Positions 1 through 6,161 of a stretch of DNA of 7,879 bases are shown here, piece by piece. Within the stretch, counting starts at the first letter, position 1. Every line of letters starts with the position of its first letter. Under the pieces are notes generated by a model. It did no database searches and was not told the origin of the DNA. It worked only from the letters and a program-made list of their open reading frames with translations. Origin of the DNA: Terriglobia bacterium (GTDB taxonomy: Bacteria > Acidobacteriota > Terriglobia > UBA7540); the NCBI GenBank assembly GCA_020072905.1, contig JAIQGB010000201.1, forward strand, positions 1 through 7,879, written 5' to 3'. A program made the position numbers and the translations under genes.

Positions 1-1368
1 GGGCTTGCCGCCTCCCTGATGTCCAAGGGAGCTGGCGCCGACGCTCGCCTGAAGGGCGCCTTCCGCCGACCGGAGAAGAATGGCTGGACGTTCGTGCACC
101 TGGAAGGGACTCCTGCCGAGATCGGCTTCCAGCACGGGAACCTGCTGGCCCCGCAGATCGAGGACGCTTTCAAGGTCATCGTCCTCGAGCAGACGCGCGA
201 CAGCAAGAAGGATTGGCGGTTCTTCCGCGACGCGGCAAAGAACATGATGTGGCCGCACATCGAGGAAGAATATCGCCAAGAACTCCAGGGCATCTGTGGT
301 GGTGTGAACGCGCGGGGCGTGAAGCTGGACCTATGGGACGTGGTCGCCATGAACGCGGCGCTGGAATGGGGCTACTACGTCAAGGTCTACGACAAGGAGC
401 ACGGCATCGCATCTTCAGCGGCGCTCGTCGCGCCGGAGCACTGCAGCGCGTTTGTGGCCACGGGAAGCTACACGAAAGACGGCAAAGTGATCATGGGCCA
501 CAACGCCTGGACAAGTTACCTCGATGGCGAGCGCTGGACGATCATCTTCGACATCGTCCCCGCCCAAGGTCACCGCATCCTCATGGACGGCTTCCCGGGA
601 CTGATCCACAGCGCCGACGATTTCGGCATCAACTCGGCGGGCATTCTGATCACCGAGACGACCATCAGCCACTTCTCCGGCTATGACCCGAACGGCATCC
701 CGGAATTTGTGCGCGCGCGCAAGGCCATGCAATACTCGGCTTCCATCGACGATTTCGCGCGCATCATGAAAGAAGGCAACAACGGCGGGTACGCCAACGA
801 CTGGCTGATCGCCGACCGCAAAACCAACGAAATCGCCAGCCTCGAACTGGGCCTAAAGAACGTGACCCTGGAGCGAAATAAGGAAGGCTATTTCGTAGGC
901 TCCAATTTCCCCATCAATCCCAAGCTCACGAGCGAAGAGACCAACTTCAAAATCAAAGATATGGGCGAGAGCGCCAACGCCCGGCATGTCCGCTGGGAGC
1001 AGTTGATGGCCGAGAACAAGGGGAAGATTGACGTGGCCGCGGCCCAGCGGTTCCTCTCCGATCACTACGACACGTTCGAGAAGAAGAACGACCCGGACGA
1101 GCGGACGCTGTGCGGGCACATCGATCTCTCGCCGCGCGGCTCGCAGCCCTGGCAGCCGCCTTACGGCATCGCCGGCGCCGTGCAGAATAAGGTCGCCGAC
1201 GCCGCGATGGCCGCGGAGATGTCGCTAACGGCCGCCGCCGGCCACGCCTGCGGGATCGATTTCAAGGCCACGGAACACTTGCAAAAGCACCCGGAGTTCT
1301 CCTGGCAGAAAGACCTCCTCCGCGACATGAATTCGCACGCGTGGACCACTTTCTCGATTGCCAAGTAA
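1..1368 (+). CDS. C45 / phospholipase-B-like Ntn hydrolase, 5' end outside window
   Basis: Probable N-terminal-nucleophile hydrolase of the peptidase C45 / acyltransferase / phospholipase-B-like group, which cleave amide or ester bonds after self-processing that exposes an N-terminal Cys. Numbering from the ATG at 19 (449 residues): a family-like N-terminal block around 29-45 (GTPAEIGFQHGNLL), the candidate nucleophile Cys142 in EHCSAFVATGSYTKDGK, a GHNAW motif at 160-164, and NDWLIADRKTNEIASLELG at about 260-278. The reading frame is open from base 1 (GLAASL before that Met) and no Shine-Dalgarno precedes the ATG at 19, so the real start is probably upstream. The visible beginning, with AGADA near 5-9, looks like the end of a signal peptide, which suggests export. 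Substrate cannot be told. No clear terminator follows. Certain as a gene, good for superfamily, weak for activity. Confidence 0.8.
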   Translation, partial: GLAASLMSKGAGADARLKGAFRRPEKNGWTFVHLEGTPAEIGFQHGNLLAPQIEDAFKVIVLEQTRDSKKDWRFFRDAAKNMMWPHIEEEYRQELQGICGGVNARGVKLDLWDVVAMNAALEWGYYVKVYDKEHGIASSAALVAPEHCSAFVATGSYTKDGKVIMGHNAWTSYLDGERWTIIFDIVPAQGHRILMDGFPGLIHSADDFGINSAGILITETTISHFSGYDPNGIPEFVRARKAMQYSASIDDFARIMKEGNNGGYANDWLIADRKTNEIASLELGLKNVTLERNKEGYFVGSNFPINPKLTSEETNFKIKDMGESANARHVRWEQLMAENKGKIDVAAAQRFLSDHYDTFEKKNDPDERTLCGHIDLSPRGSQPWQPPYGIAGAVQNKVADAAMAAEMSLTAAAGHACGIDFKATEHLQKHPEFSWQKDLLRDMNSHAWTTFSIAK

Positions 1369-1445
1369 AAGCGGCGAATTCAGGCGGTACAGGCGGTGGC
1401 TTCCCGAATACAGCCGAATAGCGACTGATTGCGGATAAGGACGGG

Positions 1446-1475
1446 TTGCCCTGCGGGCCGCTTTTGCAGTATACT
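1446..1475 (+). promoter_or_regulatory. Sigma70-type promoter of the attenuated DAHP synthase gene
   Basis: TTGCCC at 1446-1451 (4 of 6 to the -35 consensus), an 18-nt spacer, then TATACT at 1470-1475 (5 of 6 to the -10 consensus). The predicted transcription start is about 1482, only some 3 nt before the leader-peptide ATG at 1485, so the transcript would be nearly leaderless. A short GCCC-TGC-GGGC inverted repeat (1448-1458) overlaps the -35 side; it could be a weak end signal for the upstream gene or chance. Position relative to the leader peptide is the main support. Confidence 0.6.
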
Positions 1476-1484
1476 CCGCACGTT

Positions 1485-1553
1485 ATGGTACGGGCCTACG
1501 CCAGCTATTTCGGCTTTAGCTACCGCTTCTGGGGCTTTGCCCTGGAGCGGTAG
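1485..1553 (+). CDS. Aromatic-rich leader peptide of DAHP synthase attenuator
   Basis: A 22-codon reading frame from ATG 1485 to TAG 1551-1553. Eight of the 22 residues are aromatic: Tyr5, Tyr8, Phe9, Phe11, Tyr13, Phe15, Trp16, Phe18. It ends just before a set of alternative RNA stems and an intrinsic terminator that precede a DAHP synthase gene, the arrangement of amino-acid biosynthetic leader peptides such as those of trp and pheA. Its role would be to let the ribosome sense charged Tyr-, Phe- and perhaps Trp-tRNA; the peptide itself need have no function. There is no Shine-Dalgarno; the close -10 box implies initiation at or near the 5' end of the transcript. The composition and position are seen directly; translation is inferred. 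Confidence 0.8.
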   Translation: MVRAYASYFGFSYRFWGFALER

Positions 1554-1568
1554 AGTGGCGCGGGCCTG
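1491..1568 (+). promoter_or_regulatory. Attenuator segments 1:2 (protector stem)
   Basis: Bases 1491-1503, inside the early leader-peptide codons, can pair with 1556-1568, immediately after its stop codon: 12 of 13 positions pair (two G-U), with a single A-C mismatch at 1498/1561. When this stem forms, segment 2 is unavailable to segment 3, and the terminator can fold. A ribosome stalled on the early Tyr/Phe codons (Tyr5 to Phe11, 1497-1517) would cover segment 1 and break it. Pairing was worked out by hand; no folding energy was computed. Confidence 0.65.
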
Positions 1569-1603
1569 AACCGGAAATCAGCATCAGAGGTTAAGCCAGC
1601 CAC
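1555..1603 (+). promoter_or_regulatory. Attenuator segments 2:3 (antiterminator)
   Basis: An imperfect long hairpin: 1555-1559 (GTGGC) with 1599-1603 (GCCAC), 1563-1564 with 1596-1597, 1566-1567 with 1594-1595, and 1569-1572 (AACC) with 1589-1592 (GGTT), 13 base pairs in all with small bulges and a 16-nt loop. It uses nearly all of the 5' arm of the terminator (1593-1601), so the two folds exclude each other. It also shares segment 2 with the 1:2 stem. A ribosome that has reached the stop codon at 1551-1553 would mask its 5' side, favouring termination. Inference from complementarity. Confidence 0.65.
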
Positions 1604-1638
1604 CTACTGCGAAAGCGGAACGGCTGGCTTTTTTGTTT
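1593..1638 (+). terminator. Attenuator segments 3:4, intrinsic terminator before DAHP synthase
   Basis: AAGCCAGCC (1593-1601) pairs perfectly with GGCTGGCTT (1622-1630), a 9-bp stem. The tract of six T at 1629-1634, then G and TTT to 1638, follows directly. The 20-nt loop holds a second small hairpin (1607-1610 with 1615-1618, one G-U pair) closed by a GAAA tetraloop. It lies between the leader-peptide stop and the DAHP synthase ribosome-binding site, so it would block expression of that gene unless the antiterminator forms. Confidence 0.88.
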
Positions 1639-1640
1639 GG

Positions 1641-1645
1641 GGAGG
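1641..1645 (+). promoter_or_regulatory. Ribosome-binding site that decides the DAHP synthase start
   Basis: GGAGG at 1641-1645 sits right behind the terminator T-tract. The ATG at 1647 is only 1 nt away, too close for normal use; the in-frame ATG at 1656 is 10 nt away and fits better. The one at 1668 is too far. Confidence 0.65.
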
Positions 1646-1655
1646 AATGCTGGCC

Positions 1656-2693
1656 ATGATTATCTCCATGCGAAAGCGAGCGAGCAAAGAAGAAATTGAT
1701 CACGTCTGTGAGCGCATCCGCGAATTCGGCTTTAAGGTGCACTCGATCGTGGGGGAGGAGCGCGTGGTGATCGGCGCCGTCGGCGTCGGTGATGTTACAC
1801 CCTGCCTGGAATCGCTGGAAGCGATGCCCGGCGTGGAGAGTGCGGTGCGCATCTCCGCGCCCTACAAATTTGTCAGCCGCGAATTCAAGCGCGAGCGCAC
1901 GCAGATTTGCGTGGATGGCGCGACGGTGGGCGGAGACGAGTTTGTGGTCATGGCCGGACCCTGTTCGGTGGAGAGCGAGAAGCAGATTATGGAGACGGCG
2001 GAGGCGGTGGCGGCGGCGGGCGCGCGGGTCTTGCGCGGCGGGGCCTTCAAGCCGCGCACCTCACCCTACGATTTCCAGGGGCTCGAGCTCGAAGGCTTGA
2101 AGCTGCTCGCCAAGGCACGCCTGGCCACGGGACTTTCCATCGTCACCGAAGTGATGAGCGAACACGACGTGGCGCGCGTGGCTGAATACGCTGACATCAT
2201 GCAGGTAGGCGCGCGCAACATGCAGAACTACGCGCTACTCAAAGCGCTCGGCAAATGTCCGAAGCCCGTGCTGCTCAAGCGCGGCATGAGCTCCACGATC
2301 AAGGAACTGCTGATGTCGGCCGAATACATCACCGCGCACGGAAATCCCAACGTCATGCTCTGCGAGCGCGGCATTCGGACGTTTGAGACCGAAACGCGCA
2401 ACACCTGCGACATCACCGCCGTCTCCGTGCTCAACGAGTTGACCCACCTCCCGGTCATCCTCGACCCCAGCCATGCCACGGGCCGGCGAAGTCTCGTGCC
2501 GTCGCTCGCGCGCGCTGCGGTCGCCATCGGCGCTGACGGGCTGATCGTCGAAGTGCATCCGTGCCCCGAAAAGGCCTTCAGCGACGGCGCGCAGTCGCTC
2601 ACCTTCGACGGCTTCCGCGCCATGATGCGCGATTTGAAACCCTACATGCAGCTCTGGAAGGAATCCCGTGTCGCGGCTGCGGCCGGGGCGTAG
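1656..2693 (+). CDS. aroF: 3-deoxy-7-phosphoheptulonate (DAHP) synthase, type I-beta with N-terminal regulatory domain
   Basis: Cytoplasmic enzyme that condenses phosphoenolpyruvate with erythrose 4-phosphate, the first step of the shikimate pathway. With the start at 1656 it has 345 residues. Residues about 1-70 form a ferredoxin-like/ACT-type domain, as in the Thermotoga maritima enzyme, where it binds the feedback inhibitor. The (beta/alpha)8 barrel follows, with AGPCSVES, RGGAFKPRTSPYDFQG, LLKRGM, ERGIRTFETETRNT and DPSHATGRR. Expected metal ligands are all present: Cys103, His273, Glu299, Asp310, one residue offset from the T. maritima positions as I remember them, which supports this start over ATG 1647 (348 residues). 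The gene stands alone behind an aromatic leader-peptide attenuator, so it is probably controlled both by attenuation and by feedback inhibition. Function is highly certain; which amino acid inhibits it is not visible. Confidence 0.96.
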   Translation: MIISMRKRASKEEIDHVCERIREFGFKVHSIVGEERVVIGAVGVGDVTPCLESLEAMPGVESAVRISAPYKFVSREFKRERTQICVDGATVGGDEFVVMAGPCSVESEKQIMETAEAVAAAGARVLRGGAFKPRTSPYDFQGLELEGLKLLAKARLATGLSIVTEVMSEHDVARVAEYADIMQVGARNMQNYALLKALGKCPKPVLLKRGMSSTIKELLMSAEYITAHGNPNVMLCERGIRTFETETRNTCDITAVSVLNELTHLPVILDPSHATGRRSLVPSLARAAVAIGADGLIVEVHPCPEKAFSDGAQSLTFDGFRAMMRDLKPYMQLWKESRVAAAAGA

Positions 2694-2800
2694 CGGCGAC
2701 TTTACGCCGCCACAGTCGTTCTTGGGGGCGCGAGCGCCCTGCCCACCTCAGCCCTCTCCCTCGGGGAGAGGGTGGTCCGACTTGTCGGACCGGGTGAGGG
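2693..2800 (+). repeat. Chain of palindromes, probable dispersed intergenic repeat (REP-like)
   Basis: Four hairpins in a row after the DAHP synthase stop: 2693-2698 with 2705-2710; GGGCGC 2726-2731 with GCGCCC 2734-2739; CCCTCTCCC 2752-2760 with GGGAGAGGG 2764-2772 (perfect 9 bp, TCG loop); and GGTCCGAC 2774-2781 with GTCGGACC 2784-2791. CCTCA 2746-2750 can also pair with TGAGG 2795-2799, closing the last two into a three-way junction. This CCCTCTCCC/GGGAGAGGG plus GGGTGAGGG pattern resembles repeats scattered between genes in many GC-rich bacteria. There is no T-tract, so it is not a classical terminator, though it may stabilise the mRNA end. Copy number cannot be checked from one window. 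Confidence 0.6.
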
Positions 2801-2818
2801 GAAGGAGCACACGCGCCA

Positions 2819-2846
2819 TTCACGAAACGGCTCTTCGCGATACAAT
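2819..2846 (+). promoter_or_regulatory. Promoter of the PLP decarboxylase, probably leaderless
   Basis: TTCACG at 2819-2824 (4 of 6), a 16-nt spacer, and TACAAT at 2841-2846 (5 of 6). The expected transcription start is about 2853, one base before the ATG at 2854. No Shine-Dalgarno is present upstream of that ATG, which fits a leaderless mRNA. It separates this gene's expression from the attenuated DAHP synthase. Confidence 0.55.
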
Positions 2847-2853
2847 CACCGCC

Positions 2854-4245
2854 ATGAATGGTTCATCCTTCCACCTGGAGAAGGGCTCCCTCCGCCTTCT
2901 CGCCGCTGCGCTTGAAAAGCTGGACGAGGGATTTGCCTTTCTGCCGCCGAGCGGCGAATCCCCCGCGACCGTCCAGGAAATCGAAAACGTTCTAAACGAA
3001 GTCGCGGAACGGTTACACGACAACTTCCCTTACTTCCATCCGCTCTACGCCGGACAAATGCTCAAGCCGCCGCATCCGGTGGCGCGCCTCGCGTATGCGC
3101 TGGCTCTGTGGATCAACCCCAACAATCACGCTCTCGACGGAGGGCGCGCCAGCTCGGCGATGGAGAAGGAGGCGGTGGCCCAGATCGCGGGCATGTTTGG
3201 CTGGCCGAAGCATCTTGGCCACCTCACGAGCGGCGGGACGATGGCCAACCTGGAAGCGCTCTGGGTGGCGGGCGAGCTTCGCCCCGGCGCGAAGGTCGTC
3301 GCCTCTGAGCAGGCGCACTACACTCACCGGCGCGTGAGCGGTGTGCTCAAACTCCCCTTCGAGTCCATCCCCTGCGACCGCGCCGGACGGATGGACGTGG
3401 ACGCGCTGCGACGCCGGCTGGAGCAGGGTGGCGTGGGGACGGTTGTGGCGACAATCGGAACCACGGCCATGGGTGCGGTCGATCCGCTTCCGCCGTTGCT
3501 CGACCTGCGCGAGCGCTACGGCTTCCGCTTGCACGCCGACGCGGCCTATGGAGGCTACTTCGGATTAGTGGACAGCCTGAGGGAGGAGTCGCGCCAGACC
3601 TACGACCGGATGAGCGAGGTGGATTCCATCGTCATAGATCCGCACAAGCACGGCTTGCAGCCTTACGGCTGCGGCTGCGTGCTCTTCCGCGATCCCGCCG
3701 TGGGGCGGTTCTACAAGCACGACTCGCCGTACACCTACTTCACTTCCCAGGAACTCCACCTCGGCGAGCTCAGCCTGGAGTGCTCGCGGCCCGGAGCGGG
3801 CGCCGTGGCGCTCTGGGCGACGCAGAAGCTGCTGCCGCTCGTTAAGGGCGGCGAGTTCGCCGGCATGCTCACCGCCACGCGCGCCGCCGCCCTGGCGCTC
3901 TACGAGCGGCTGTGCGCGGACCGGCGCTTCATCGCGGCGTCTCCACCCGAACTTGATATCGTGGTCTGGGCGCCCCGCGCCGGGCGGGTGAGCGAGGCCT
4001 CAGAGCTTGCGCGGCGAATCTTCGCCGAAGCTGCGCTTCGCAATCTTCACTTGGCGCTCGCCGAACTGCCTGCGCGCTTCTTCGACCTCGCGGCCGCAGG
4101 CGTGGAACGCGACCGGGAGACGATCACCTGCCTCCGTTCAGTCCTCATGAAGCCGGAACACCGCGAATGGCTCGACCGCATCTGGGTCATCTTGGATGCC
4201 GCAGCACGCGCTGCCTTCGCGGAGCACACCACGAAATCCGTCTAG
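2854..4245 (+). CDS. Group II pyridoxal-phosphate-dependent decarboxylase family protein
   Basis: Member of the fold-type I PLP family that includes aromatic-L-amino-acid, glutamate and diaminobutyrate decarboxylases; 463 residues, about the usual length. Visible features: NFPYFHPLYAGQM at 57-69, the phosphate-binding TSGGT at 125-129, His155 expected to stack on the cofactor ring, Asp229 in HADAAYGGYF expected to contact the pyridine nitrogen, and the Schiff-base lysine Lys265 in DPHKHG. These imply an active, soluble cytoplasmic enzyme, probably a dimer. Substrate cannot be read from the sequence; the aromatic-pathway neighbour makes an aromatic amino acid tempting but is weak evidence. The frame continues open upstream to 2668, but that stretch overlaps the DAHP synthase end and runs through the palindromic repeat, so ATG 2854, just behind a -10 box, is preferred. 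Convergent with the M16 gene, 37 nt between stops. Confidence 0.88.
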   Translation: MNGSSFHLEKGSLRLLAAALEKLDEGFAFLPPSGESPATVQEIENVLNEVAERLHDNFPYFHPLYAGQMLKPPHPVARLAYALALWINPNNHALDGGRASSAMEKEAVAQIAGMFGWPKHLGHLTSGGTMANLEALWVAGELRPGAKVVASEQAHYTHRRVSGVLKLPFESIPCDRAGRMDVDALRRRLEQGGVGTVVATIGTTAMGAVDPLPPLLDLRERYGFRLHADAAYGGYFGLVDSLREESRQTYDRMSEVDSIVIDPHKHGLQPYGCGCVLFRDPAVGRFYKHDSPYTYFTSQELHLGELSLECSRPGAGAVALWATQKLLPLVKGGEFAGMLTATRAAALALYERLCADRRFIAASPPELDIVVWAPRAGRVSEASELARRIFAEAALRNLHLALAELPARFFDLAAAGVERDRETITCLRSVLMKPEHREWLDRIWVILDAAARAAFAEHTTKSV

Positions 4246-4282
4246 TCGAGCGGGCGGTCACTCCGCTATGTCGAGTTCCGCC

Positions 4283-5548
4283 TCAGCAGGCGAGGTCGCT
4301 GCGGGTGATTCTGAGATGGTCCTGGGGGCCGAGGATGGTGAGTGCGATGCGGTCGGTGGAGAAGAAATCGCGCGCCACGGCCTGCACTTGTTCCACGGTG
4401 ACGGCATCGACGTCGGCGGCGATCTCGTCGAGCGAGATATAGCGCCCGAAGTACATCTCCTGCCGGGCCAGGTTCGACATGCGGCTCATCGTGGATTCCA
4501 GGCTCAGCAGCAGGCTGCCCTTCAGGTAGTCCTGGGCGTGCTGGATCTCTTCGGCGGGGAGCGGTGTTTCCTTCATGCGGCGCAGCTCTGCGATGATGAG
4601 CTCGACCACTTGGCGGGCGTTCTCCTTGGAGGTGCCGGCATAAACGCTCAGGCAGCCGGCATCACGGAAGGCGCTGAGGTTCGAGAAGACGGAGTAGGCG
4701 AGTCCTCGCTTCTCGCGGATGTTTTGAAAGAGGCGTGAGCTCATCCCGCCGCCCAGCACGCTGTTCAGAATGTACGCCGGGAATCGCCGCTCGTGCGTCT
4801 GGGGAAAAGCCGGCGCGCCGATGCAGACGTGCACCTGCTCGAGCTCCTTCTTGCGGCGGTGCTTGATGTGGGGATTGGCGACGGGCGGGGGACTTTTCTT
4901 GACCGGCTTGCCGGCGGCGAGGTCGCCAAACTCCTCCGCGACGAGCTCCATCACGCGTCCGTGCTCGACGTGTCCCGCCGCCGCGACGAGCATGTTGCCC
5001 GGCGTGTAGTGGTGATGGAAATACCCGAGCAACTGCTGGCGCCCAAAATGGCCCACGGTCTGGTGCGTGCCGAGGATCGGGCGTCCGAGCGCGTGCCCGC
5101 GCCAATAGGTCTGAGTAAAGATCTCGTGCACCAGGTCGTCCGGGGTATCCTCGACCATCTTGATTTCTTCCTGGATAACCTGACGTTCCTTCGAAATGTG
5201 CTCGGAGCGGAAGAGGGGATTCTTGAGGAGATCACCGAGGATATCGAAGGCCCGCGGCAGGTGCTCGTCGAGAACCTTGATCGAGAAACTCGTGCATTCC
5301 TTGGCGGTGAAGGCGTCGAGGTGGCCGCCGATGGCGTCCGCGGCGCGGGCGATCTCCTCCGCCGTGCGGTGGCGCGTGCCCTTGAAGAGCATGTGCTCGA
5401 TGAAGTGCGTCACGCCGTTCTCCGCCTCAGTCTCCTCGCGCGACCCGGTGCGCAGCCAGATGCCGATGGAAACCGAGCGCACGGCGGGCATCGGCTCGGT
5501 GATGACCGTGAGACCGTTCGAGAGGATGTCTTTGTGCACCTTCTGCAT
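4283..5548 (-). CDS. M16 family zinc metallopeptidase (processing-peptidase-like)
   Basis: Zinc endopeptidase of the M16B (mitochondrial processing peptidase/YmxG-like) family, 421 residues, typical for a single-chain bacterial member that works as a dimer. The inverted zinc motif HFIEH is at 48-52 (His48, His52, catalytic Glu51) and the third ligand is Glu128 in EEIKMVEDTPDD, 76 residues after His52 as expected. The second, inactive-type half contains LGGGMSSRLFQNIREKRGLAYS at about 265-286, whose Arg and Tyr usually help bind substrate. No signal peptide or membrane segment is seen, so it is probably cytoplasmic. The start at 5548 follows an in-frame stop 24 nt upstream; no clear Shine-Dalgarno is seen. 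The gene is single, convergent with the decarboxylase and 613 nt downstream of the kinase gene. The substrate is unknown. An antisense frame of nearly 300 codons overlaps it and is judged a shadow. Confidence 0.93.
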   Translation of the reverse strand: MQKVHKDILSNGLTVITEPMPAVRSVSIGIWLRTGSREETEAENGVTHFIEHMLFKGTRHRTAEEIARAADAIGGHLDAFTAKECTSFSIKVLDEHLPRAFDILGDLLKNPLFRSEHISKERQVIQEEIKMVEDTPDDLVHEIFTQTYWRGHALGRPILGTHQTVGHFGRQQLLGYFHHHYTPGNMLVAAAGHVEHGRVMELVAEEFGDLAAGKPVKKSPPPVANPHIKHRRKKELEQVHVCIGAPAFPQTHERRFPAYILNSVLGGGMSSRLFQNIREKRGLAYSVFSNLSAFRDAGCLSVYAGTSKENARQVVELIIAELRRMKETPLPAEEIQHAQDYLKGSLLLSLESTMSRMSNLARQEMYFGRYISLDEIAADVDAVTVEQVQAVARDFFSTDRIALTILGPQDHLRITRSDLAC

Positions 5549-6161
5549 CGTCGTCGGGTCGAGAGTTCAGCAACGGAGCCGGCGCGGAAGCCTGCAGGCG
5601 GCTATCGGGTCAATTACCCTGAATCTACTTTGTACCATAAGCCCCCGCGAAAGGCCATCGGTGCCGGAACCGGGTAGTGGGCCAGTCTGATTCAAATCGA
5701 GGCGAGATCACTTTCCGCTATCGCCGTCTCGGGACAACGATCATCGGGAAGGATCGCTAAACCCTTGGCGACAACTCGTTACTAATGCCAAGTCGAGAGG
5801 AGTCTAGTCCGCTGTCAAAGCGCAGTCGTCCTATTTTCCGGGAAGCTTGTTTCCCAGGACAAATCCGGCTTGGGTGGCCAGAGGGGATATTTCCCCTTGG
5901 GTCAGGGGGCCAGTCGATTCCGCGACTGTGCGGGGGCGGAACGGAATCGCATCGGAGGCAGACGTAAGAAACGGGGGAGTCAAAAGCCACGGACGACCTT
6001 ACGGCGGGAAATTCATGCGGCGCAGGAGGGCCTGGAAGCGCGGGGCGGAGCGCAGGCTATTGGAAGGGGTCTCTGTTCTTCTTGGAGCGTAGGGGCCGGC
6101 GGAACGCTCTCGGATCAGGTCACCCTCGCCATACCAGGGCGCGCTGCCATTCTCGCTCGCA
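5549..6161. other. Long intergenic region with several inverted repeats, no convincing gene
   Basis: Between the M16 start and the kinase stop. Reading frames of up to about 117 codons exist on both strands, but none has a recognisable motif, a good ribosome-binding site or coding-like composition. Inverted repeats seen: 5698-5705 with 5721-5731 (interrupted), CTTGGC 5764-5769 with GCCAAG 5787-5792, 5837-5844 with 5851-5859 (8 bp, one bulged A), AGGGGA 5882-5887 with TCCCCT 5892-5897, CAGTCG 5911-5916 with CGACTG 5923-5928, and GAGCGT 6085-6090 with ACGCTC 6104-6109. The region may hold the M16 promoter on the minus strand, a structured leader or small RNA, or decayed sequence; I could not choose a promoter. 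Confidence 0.5.

Noticed and set aside
12..31. CTCCCT / AGGGAG inverted repeat around the ATG at 19.
   Set aside because: Lies inside what is probably coding sequence of the truncated hydrolase gene; likely chance.
1367..1465. Distant 9-nt inverted repeat AAAAGCGGC (1367-1375) / GCCGCTTTT (1457-1465).
   Set aside because: The arms are 81 nt apart and the right one lies in the promoter spacer; may be chance, no mechanism suggested.
1647..1655. ATG 1647 as DAHP synthase start.
   Set aside because: Only 1 nt from GGAGG; ATG 1656 has workable spacing and gives residue numbering close to the known T. maritima enzyme. The difference is just three residues, so this is a preference, not a proof.
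2668..2853. N-terminal extension of the decarboxylase to an ATG inside the DAHP synthase gene.
   Set aside because: It would be translated through the palindromic repeat and the promoter, has no family similarity that I can see, and the family-like sequence begins after ATG 2854.
4246..4282. Possible bidirectional terminator between the convergent decarboxylase and M16 genes.
   Set aside because: Only a 5-bp AGCGG/CCGCT stem with a 9-nt loop and no T-tract on either strand.
4793..5677. Plus-strand open frame of about 294 codons opposite the M16 gene.
   Set aside because: It mirrors the codons of a gene with complete catalytic motifs in GC-rich DNA; its own translation shows no domain and is Arg/Glu/Val-rich as expected for a shadow.
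6084..6110. GAGCGT/ACGCTC hairpin as the kinase terminator.
   Set aside because: No T-tract on the minus strand after it; kept only as one of the inverted repeats of the gene-free region.
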